64,000 nt of DNA from Stichopus chloronotus (lineage: Eukaryota > Echinodermata > Holothuroidea > Aspidochirotida > Stichopodidae). A model generated the notes under the pieces. That model saw nothing but the letters and a program-made list of their open reading frames with translations. It had not been told where the DNA came from and did no database searches. Of this stretch, positions 49,739-64,000 are shown piece by piece (positions within the stretch are counted from its first letter, which is position 1; each line of letters starts with the position of its first letter). The position numbers and the translations under genes were made by a program. The stretch is from the NCBI GenBank assembly GCA_021234535.1, contig CM037848.1:12257944-12321943 (forward strand). The letters run 5' to 3'.

Positions 49739-49900
49739 CTTGCCGGTCCAGACTATTAAGTGAAAATTGGGATGCATCCGTTGGTTGTCGACTTGTTTCT
49801 TTTGAAGCCGATAGAAATTAAAGCCATATCTGTGGACCATTGACATTACATTTCGGATTTCGGAATTTTTAGCCAAGGCAAAATTCAGAGAAAAAAAAAC
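49739..49900 (-). pseudogene. Exon-like piece a of a second gene, unit F
   Basis: The minus strand is open through LNFALAKNSEIRNVMSMV and LQKKQVDNQRMHPNFHL to the perfect donor GGCAAG|GTAAGT. The frame ends in phase 0, matching piece b. Here the signal-peptide ATG seen in E and G is lost, although the frame stays open upstream to 50032. Confidence 0.3.
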
Positions 49901-50150
49901 AAGCAGCAATAAAAAGATCGTGACACGTTCCCCTCCGGATACAGCAACAAAATTACAACTTAGCCGAAAAGAGAGAAGTGAAATCAAAATTATGTCGTTG
50001 GTCGAATTCTTGAATGAATATTGGATAGACATTTATTTCTTTTATATTACAATTTCTTCCAACGATATGAACATTTTGGCTTTCCTTGGCTTCTTTACCA
50101 TCAACTGCAAATCGTTTTTGACGATTCCCCCACAAAAGGATTCGTATTAG

Positions 50151-51830
50151 TATACAGAATCACAAGATGACGGTTGTTGCTTGTATTTCTGTTAAGGTAA
50201 TCCTTGGCGTACCATCAGTTTGGACCAGAGGGGTCACGATCGCCAATTTCAACTAAAAGTACACCTACAGGCATTGCTCATACACACCTGAAAGAAATGC
50301 AAACCTATGGACTCACTCCTCCCCCCGCCCCTCCTATCATTTGCAGAGCAACTTATTCACTTTGTCTTTGTATTAAAAAAACAGCGGTGACTATAAAAGA
50401 TGACACAGGTTGCACCAGATTGAATTTGAGGGTACTTCAATATCAACAAATTTATTTCAAAATTAGAACATCATACACACTTTTTCACAACTCTCTTTGT
50501 TACCACCTATGTACTATGCATTTACTGGAAAGCATACGGCGGTCTACATTCCCAGAAGTAATAACAAACACGAAGGCCAGGTTCTAGCAAAAAAAAAATT
50601 AAACAACATTGTCGGAAAATTGTCGAATTGCCCCAAACTATCAAACTATGAGTTTATAATTTTCATAATTATTGGGTTGGGTGGTCTCAATCCCCCTTTT
50701 CTCTTCTTTCGTAATTAAGTTTGAACAGACATACTAAACAATTGGAAGGAGGCAGATCAGCCACACTTCCCCCTCCCCCGTTTCCAAACTCAGTACTTAA
50801 TGCATTTTGCTTCGAAGTTAGATCTTTATTTAGAAGTGCACGACGCAGATTAGGGCCTCAAGAAAGTTGCTACTTTGTCGTTTTTAAGCAAAACGCGAAA
50901 ATGTAATGCTTTACCACGTTGTGAATATGCTATCTAGCGCCCCCTTTTGTGTTGTCACTGCAACTGAATCCGCAGCCCTTCGACAAAACTAAAAGTGTAG
51001 CAGTCTTCTTTCATGTCGAGGACCTTAGTGTACTATGAGATAAGCTGTCATACATGTTCCATTCTGAGCTTCCCTCCCTCTTCCCCTCGGGCCCCTTCCC
51101 AACTCTTTTTTTTTCTTTTTCTTTTTTAACCGGTAAGGTAGAGATAAAAAACGGGCTTTTTAATGCCTGATTGAAGTAAGTGATATCCTTTCCAAAACTT
51201 AACTTAAACATTCTGTTATGCCATTTTCTTCAGTTAAAAGTCTCTTTATCATCAGTGTCGCGCCTACCATGGTGGGGGTGTGTGGTCGCTTTCCCGATAA
51301 TATTTTGGCACCTCCAACTGTGCCACAAGCCATCAAAAGTGCGGTCGGTAGTCCCGTGTCGAGGCAGCTTTGACCGTTCAAATCTATCAGTTGGTCTAAT
51401 CTCCGCCCCCCCCCCCCGCCCGCATTTCAATTTGGATTTACGTCCCTAGCACTTGGGCGTACTTCTATCAGCTCTAAGCACTCATAAACGACATCTTGAG
51501 GGAATTATGACAAATTTTGACACGAATCACTTTTTTTCATCACGGAATATATATGGCTTCTCTAAAATAGTCCAAGCCGACCATGTGTATTCACGACAAG
51601 CCGTCCTACACAGTGATGTTAATTAGTCCATGCCCCAGCTGTAACCGCTCGTTGATTCACCATTCACGAATGAAATGGCCCATTGAGGACCTGGAGAAGT
51701 ATGTGTTTTCACTAGGCTTGTTCGTAATAAAAAAAATAGTAATTCGTTATTGCGAAATCACAATTCGATATTCCTAATTACGAAAGTGAAAGCACATGCT
51801 TTGCAAGGTCTCTGTTGGGCCACGGTAATT
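50151..51830. repeat. Class I intergenic module, F-G
   Basis: Nearly the same as 36.06-37.74 kb, supporting duplication of the D-type unit. It has a C run near 51.41 kb. No coding exon. Confidence 0.55.
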
Positions 51831-51894
51831 GCGAACCGTTTGTTTTCCACAAGATACTTTCCTCCAGTGTTCCATATCAACAGTTTCTGGTTTA
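51831..51894 (-). pseudogene. Second copy of the exon 2 relic
   Basis: The same 21-codon C-terminal scrap as at 37743-37806 with the same two breakpoints, but it keeps the family residues (SCGKQTV). This copy is therefore less decayed. Confidence 0.85.
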
Positions 51895-52933
51895 ACCACG
51901 TTGTAAGTAGGCTATCTAGTGCCTCCTTTTGTGTTGTCACTGCAACTGAGTCTGCAGCCCTTCGACAGATCTAAAAGAGTAGCCATCTTCTTTCACCTCC
52001 ATGACCTTAGTGTACTATGAGATAAGCTGTCATACATGATCCATTCTTATCTTCCTTGTCTCTTTCCCTCGGGCCCCTCTCCAACTCACTTCGTGAAAAC
52101 ATTTTTCTTTTTTTTTAACTGGTAAGGTAGATATACGAAACGGCTTTTTTAATCGCTGATTGACAGTAAGTGATATCCTTTCCAAAACTTAACTTAAACA
52201 TTCTGTATATGCCATTTTCTTCTGCCAAAATTCTCTTTATCATCAGTGTCGCCGCCGTCATGGTGGTGGGGGTGTGTGCGTTTTCCCGATCATATTTTGG
52301 AACCGCTCCAATGTGCCCCAAGGCATAAAAAATTGCAGTGAGTATTCCCTTGTCGAGGCAGCTTTGATCAATCAAATCTATCAGTTGGTCATGCCCCCCC
52401 CTCCCCTCGCCAACATTTCAGTTTCTATTTACGCCCCTGGTACTTGGGCGTACTGGTATTAGCTCTAAGCACTCATAACCAACAACTTGAGGGAGATATT
52501 ACACATTCATTTTCTCTCATCACAGAGGATATATGGCTACTCTAAAATAGTCCAAGCCTATCATGTGTATTCACGACAAGCCGTCTTACACAGAGATGAT
52601 AATTAGTTCGTGCCCCAGCTGTAACCACTCTTTGATTCACTATTCACGAAAGAAATGACCCAATGAGGATCTGGAGAAGTATGTGTTTTCAATTGGTTGG
52701 TTCGTAATAAAAAATTAAAAATGAATTTAAAATTCGATATTACTGATTTCGAAAGTGAAAACACATACTTTCCAAGGTCCCTGGTGGGCCACCGTAATTC
52801 ATGAGCTGCACGGCTATGGTAAGCACTCATTCTGAGTGAATAATTTCATTTCCTGAGGGTGGGTAGAGGTTGAGCGAAGCGGACGGATAAGGGTTAAGAG
52901 TCATCTTGCAAGTTGCTTTGATCATGTCCCTGA
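51895..52933. repeat. Class II intergenic module, F-G
   Basis: Counterpart of 37.81-38.85 kb. No coding exon. Confidence 0.55.
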
Positions 52934-55908
<2,975 letters not shown>

Positions 55909-57770
55909 TCTTGCAACCCATTTATCACTTGACCAGGAAAAAAAAGTTTAAGTAGAGTATACAATTGTTGAACTTGATTGTAATACGTTTTGGCGTTTTC
56001 CTTTTTTCATCATTTGTTTTGTGACACGATAGTACAAAGAAAGGCCAAGATGATCATTTCAATCATGATGATACACAACATTTCTTCAGTAGCCACATGA
56101 TGATGATGATTACATTAGTTATAAACAATAATAATCACAGTCACTTCACGGCAGGTTATCGATATATATTGAAATATATTTTTCTTACGTCGCAGTACCA
56201 ACGTCCTCCATTTGTCCAATTTACAAAGCACCGTTTATCCCAATGAAGAGCGACGCTCCCTCAGAAATTTGTGATTTGTCACTTACACTTCCCAGTTGCT
56301 GGTAAATGTTTACGAAAAGCAAAAAAAAAAAACAATTTGTAGGTCATCACAGAGAGTAAATTCCACGGATTCGCCAACAATCAAAGCAAAGGCTCTCCCA
56401 GAAAAATCATTTAATCTCAGGAATATTAACCGTCTGCTAACATTTGCCAAGGTACATAGCTCTAACAGCTATTTCTAAATCAGTGACTGTCTTTCTCCTT
56501 TTTCACACAAGCAAGTAGAAATCAGACTGCTGGCTTTATTTCAATATCCTTCTTTGTGTGTTGGTTTTCTGTCTTAAAGATTTTTTAAAGAATACTAAAA
56601 GCCACGTAAAAAGAACACTTGATGTTTGTAGCAAATCATGCATATCGTGTAGGTGTTATGGAAACACACACTAAACACGGGAGACATTTCACGTACGCCT
56701 AGCCTTAAACTAAAGTGAATAGACATCAGAAGGAAAACGAATAGACTGAACAGCCTGTACTGAATACTGTGGGATAGTACTGTGTGTGTCTATTCCAATC
56801 AGTTCAATGTTGACTAATACATGACGTATATTCCGGAAAAACATTCACAGTACCTATCCAAAGCTTGGTTGAGACATTTCTGATATAGCGTAGCGATAAA
56901 ACTACGCTATATTTACTAACACGAAATTCTCATGAAGAAATACAAGTTTTAGAATGCTTTGGCGTTCGCAAACGATATTGGTTTCTCTGAGTTTTTCTCT
57001 TCTACTGGTGAGTTATCTTACACACCTGACATGAAATTGATATCTCGTTGACACCTCAATATGTGTTAACCTTAGTAAATGTATGTACCAATGTGACCGA
57101 GGAATTACTTCTACAAAAAGATTCATAAACTCAATATACACTATTTCTCTTGCGCACTTTCCATGGACGTCAATCCTGGGGCTACGTCCTCCAGCATTTC
57201 AATGAGTGGGGGACAAAATATCAAATGTTCGACCCCCTCCCCCCTCCTCCACATTTCGAAAAAGAGAAATGTTGTGACTCCCTATCTGAACGGAAGTGGG
57301 GAACATTGTAAGAAATGCCGCACCACACTTTTGGTGAGTATCTGATGTAGGTGATAGGCTTATAGATGCTCGTAAGGTGACTCTGCGCGACGACTTTATA
57401 TGTTCATATTCCAATGTTTAGTCTCATGTAAACACACAAGATGCCCACATTTTCAGCATCATTCTCGCGCAGTGTTTTGTATACTGAATTGTGTAAATGT
57501 ACATGGGTAATCGATTGACTGACTTACCTTGCCGGTCCAGACTATTCAGTGACAATTGGGATACATCCGTTGATTGTCGACTTGTTTCTTTTGAAGCCGA
57601 TAGAAATTAAAGGCATATCTGTGGACAATTGACATTACATTTCGGATTTCGGAATTTCTAGCCAATGCAATATTCAGAGGAAGAAAACAAGCAGGAAACG
57701 TGCTTTTCATGATCAAGGTGAATTAAAAGATCGTGGCACGTTCCCCTCCCCCATCCGGATACACCAACAA
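55909..57770 (-). repeat. Upstream module of unit G
   Basis: 5' flank of locus G. It contains the hairpin at 56883-56912, exon-like piece c near 56.2 kb, a decayed piece b (donor changed to GTAATT) and piece a at 57528-57710. Confidence 0.5.
57528..57710 (-). pseudogene. Exon-like piece a with signal-peptide-like start, unit G
   Basis: From the ATG at 57710 the minus strand reads MKSTFPACFLPLNIALA, a plausible secretion signal, then RNSEIRNVMSIVHRYAF and VDNQRMYPNCH, and hits TGA (57546-57548) six codons before the perfect donor CAAG|GTAAGT. In E the homologous end (CHLIVWTGK) is open but an earlier TAA interrupts. Each unit is broken at a different point, as expected for an exon that once coded. 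Confidence 0.35.
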
Positions 57771-59768
57771 AATTACAGCTTAGCCGAAAAGAGAGAAGTG
57801 AGATCAAAATTATGTTGTTGGTGGAATACGTGAATGAATTGTGGATAATACACTTACTTGTTTTTTGTTACATTTTCTTCCAAAGATATGAACATTTTGG
57901 CTCCCCCTGGCTTCTTTACCGTCAACTGCAAATCGTTTTTGACAATTCCCTCACAAAAGGATTCGTATTAGTACACAAAATCACAAGACTACGGTTGTTG
58001 TTTGTATTTCTGTTAAGGTGATCATTGGGGTACCATCAGTTTGGACCAGAGGGGTCACGATCGCCAATTCCAACTAAAAGTACTCCTACACGCATTACCC
58101 ATACACACCTGAAGGAAATGCAAACCTATGGGCGTACGCACCTCCCCCTCCTGTCATTTGCACTGCAACTTATTTACTTTGTCTTGTAGAAAACACAGCA
58201 AGACTATAAATGATGACACATGTTGCACCAGATTGAATTTGAGGATACTTTAATATTGACAAATTTATTTAAAAAATTAGAACATTATACATGCCTTTTG
58301 ACAACTTTCACTATTAACACCTTAGCATGATGCATTTATTGGAAAGTATAGAAAACTGCTACGATCGACATTCCAAACGGTAATAACAAAAACGAAGGCC
58401 AGAGCAAAATAAAAATATGAAATATCGCCTCAACATTGTCGAAATGAGACCCCGAACTATCAATCTGTGAGCTCATAATTTTCATAATTACTTTTTTTTT
58501 GGGGGGGGGGAGGGCCGTGATCTTAATCCCGTTCCCCTCTTCTTTCGTAATTAACTTAGAACAGACATACCGAGCAATTAGAAGGAGGCAGATCAGCCAC
58601 CCTTCTCCCTACCCCGTTTCCAAACTCAGAGCTTAAACCATTTTGCTTCTCAAATAGATCTTAAGAAGTGCACGGGGCAGATTAGGGCCACCCGAGAGTT
58701 TTTAAGCACAACGCGAAAATGTAATGCTTAAGCACATTGTAAGTAGGCTATCTAGTGCCTCCTTTTGTGTTGTCACTGCAACTGAGTCTGCAGCCCTTCG
58801 ACAGGACTAAAGTGTAGCCATCTTCTCTCACGTTGAGGACCTTAGTGTAATATGAGATAAGCTGTTATTCATGGTCCATTCTTATCTTCCCTCCCTCTTT
58901 CCCCTCGGGCCCCATCCCAACTCACTTCGTTAAACTTTCTTCTTTTGTTTTGAACCGGTAAGGTAGATATACGAAACGGCTTTTTTAATGGCTGATTGAC
59001 AGTAAGTGATATCCTTTCCAAAACTTAACTTAAACATTCTGTACATGCCATTTTCTTCAGCCAAAAGTCTCTTTATCATCAGTGTCGCCGCTGCCATGGT
59101 GGTGGGGGTGTGTGCGTTTTCCCGATCATATTTTGGAACCGCCCAATGTGCCCCAAGGCATAAAAAAGTGCAGTGAGTATTCCCTTGTCGAGGCAGCTTT
59201 GATCAATCAAATCTATCAGTTGGTCATGCCCCCGCCTCCCCTCGCCAACATTTCAGTTTCTATTTACGCCCCTGGTACTTGGGCGTACTGGTATTAGCTC
59301 TAAGCACTCATAACCAACAACTTGAGGGAGATATTACACATTCATTTTCTCTCATCACAGAGGATATATGGCTACTCTAAAATAGTCCAAGCCTATCATG
59401 TGTACTCACGACAAGCCGTCTTACACAGAGATGATAATTAGTTCGTGCCCCAGCTGTAACCACTGTTTGATTCACTATTCACGAAAGAAATGACCCAATG
59501 AGGATCTGGAGAAGTATGTGTTTTCAATTGGTTGGTTCGTAATAAAAAATTAAAAATGAATTTAAAATTCGATATTACTGATTTCGAAAGTGAAAACACA
59601 TACTTTCCAAGGTCCCTGGTGGGCCACCGTAATTCATGAGCTGCACGGCTATGGTAAGCACTCATTCTGAGTGAATAATTTCATTTCCTGAGGGTGGGTA
59701 GAGGTTGAGCGAAGCGGACGGATAGGGGTTAAGAGTCATCTTGCAAGTTGCTTTGATCATGTCCCTGA
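57771..59768. repeat. Class II intergenic module, G-H
   Basis: Single spacer copy without the exon 2 relic. It has a T run followed by a G run at about 58492-58510. No coding exon supported. Confidence 0.55.
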
Positions 59769-62756
<2,988 letters not shown>

Positions 62757-64000
62757 TCTTGCAACCCATTTATCACATGACCAGGAAAAAAAAGTTTAAG
62801 TAGAGTATACAATTGTTGAACTTGTTGTAATACGTTTTGGCGTTTTCCTTTTTTCATCATTTGTTTTGTGACACGATAGTACAAAGAAAGGCCAAGATGA
62901 TCATTTCAATCATGATGATACACAACATTTCTTCAGTAGCCACATGATGATGATGATGATTACATTAGTTATAAACAATAATAATCACAGTCACTTCACG
63001 GCAGGTTATCGATATATATTGAAATATATTTTTCTTACGTCGCAGTACCAACGTCCTCCATTTGTCCAATTTACAAAGCACCGTTTATCCCAATGAAGAG
63101 CGACGCTCCCTCAGAAATTTGTGATTTGTCACTTACACTTCCCAGTTGCTGGTAAATATTTAAGAAAAAAAAACAATTTGCAGGTCATCACAGAGAGTAA
63201 ATTCCACGGATTCGCCAACAATCAAAGCAAAGGCTCTCCCAGAAAAATCATTCAAACTCAGGGATATTAACCGTCTGCTAACAGTTTGCCAAGGTACATA
63301 GCTCTAACAGCTATTTCTAAATCAGTGACTGTCTTTCTCCTTTTTCACACAAGCAAGTAGAAATCAGACTGCTGGCTTTCTTTCAATATCCTTCTTTGTG
63401 TATTGGTTTTCTGTCTCATAGATTTTTTAAAGAATACTAAAAGCCAACTTTAAAAGAACACTTAATGTTTGTAGCAAATCATGCATATCGTGTAGGTGTT
63501 ATGGAAACACACACTAAACACGGGAGACATTTCACGTACGCCTGGCCTTAAACTAAAGTGAATAGACATCAGAAGGAAAACGAATAGACTGAACAGCCTG
63601 TACTGAATACTGTGGGATAGTACTGTATGTGTCTATTCCAATCAGTTCAATGTTGACTAATTCATGAAGTATACTATGGAAAAAACATTCACAGTGTCTA
63701 TCCAAAGCTTTGTTGAGACATTTCTGATATAGCGTAGCGATAAGACTACACTATATTTACTAACACGAAATTCTCATAAAGAAATACAAGTTTTAGAGTA
63801 CTTTGGCGTACGCAAACGATATTGGTTTCTCTGAGTTTTTCTTTTCTGCTGGTTAGTTATTTTACACACCTGACCTGAAACTGATATCACGTTGACACCC
63901 CAATATGTGTTAAACTTAGTAAATGTATGTACCAATGTGACCGAGGAATTACTTCTACAAAAATATTCATAAACCCAATATAGGAAAAAGGATTCGTATT
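62757..64000 (-). repeat. Upstream module of unit H (cut by window edge)
   Basis: 5' flank of locus H with exon-like piece c at 63039-63105 and an imperfect hairpin at 63727-63756. At about 63982 the sequence jumps to the AAAGGATTCGTATT that in G lies near 57955. About 0.8 kb, including pieces a and b, is therefore deleted in this unit. Confidence 0.6.

Larger units (their letters stand above)
47934..50150 (-). repeat. Upstream module of unit F
   Basis: Nearly the same as the D module, with a longer GAT repeat. It holds exon-like pieces d (frameshifted), c, b and a. With exon 1 of F deleted, any promoter here has no intact gene. Confidence 0.55.

Overview
Animal nuclear DNA. The window has GT-AG introns, AT-rich intergenic sequence, microsatellites and a decayed L2/CR1-type LINE. 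Every supported protein-coding gene is an alpha-1,3-fucosyltransferase (GT10 family). Gene style and repeats suggest a marine invertebrate, with a deuterostome such as an echinoderm (possibly a sea cucumber) as my best guess. The species cannot be proved from sequence alone.

All fucosyltransferase genes lie on the minus strand and share one two-exon plan. Exon 1 encodes a short cytosolic tail, a membrane anchor, a stem and the N-terminal domain. A phase-2 intron follows, and exon 2 encodes the rest of the catalytic domain. Eight loci are visible, named A to H here. A (2649-3121) is an exon 1 with no exon 2 in the window. B (15186-17148) has a late frameshift. C, D, E, G and H (24982-62756) are complete, with 414-416 codons and introns of 1.55-1.74 kb. 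F (45637-47933) has an intact exon 2 but lost nearly all of exon 1.

Layout: 1-24.87 kb is sparse and holds A, a dead LINE (about 7.09-10.09 kb), two diverged tandem-repeat patches, two tRNA-like SINE candidates and B. From about 24.87 kb to the right edge the DNA is a tandem array of 6.1-7.7 kb units, one fucosyltransferase locus per unit. C resembles E and D resembles F (a duplicated two-gene block), while G and H form a separate recent pair. The D and F units carry the same 64-bp scrap of a fucosyltransferase exon 2 between two unlike intergenic modules, which is the scar of a gene lost before the block duplicated.

The predicted products are Golgi type II membrane enzymes transferring fucose from GDP-fucose to glycans. 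Family members differ in the N-terminal (acceptor-side) exon and in a few catalytic positions, notably D, which has Cys for the Asp of the DYxTEK motif. The upstream part of each unit also holds spliced-exon-like fragments of what may be a second, unrelated secreted or membrane protein gene, broken in every unit I could read.
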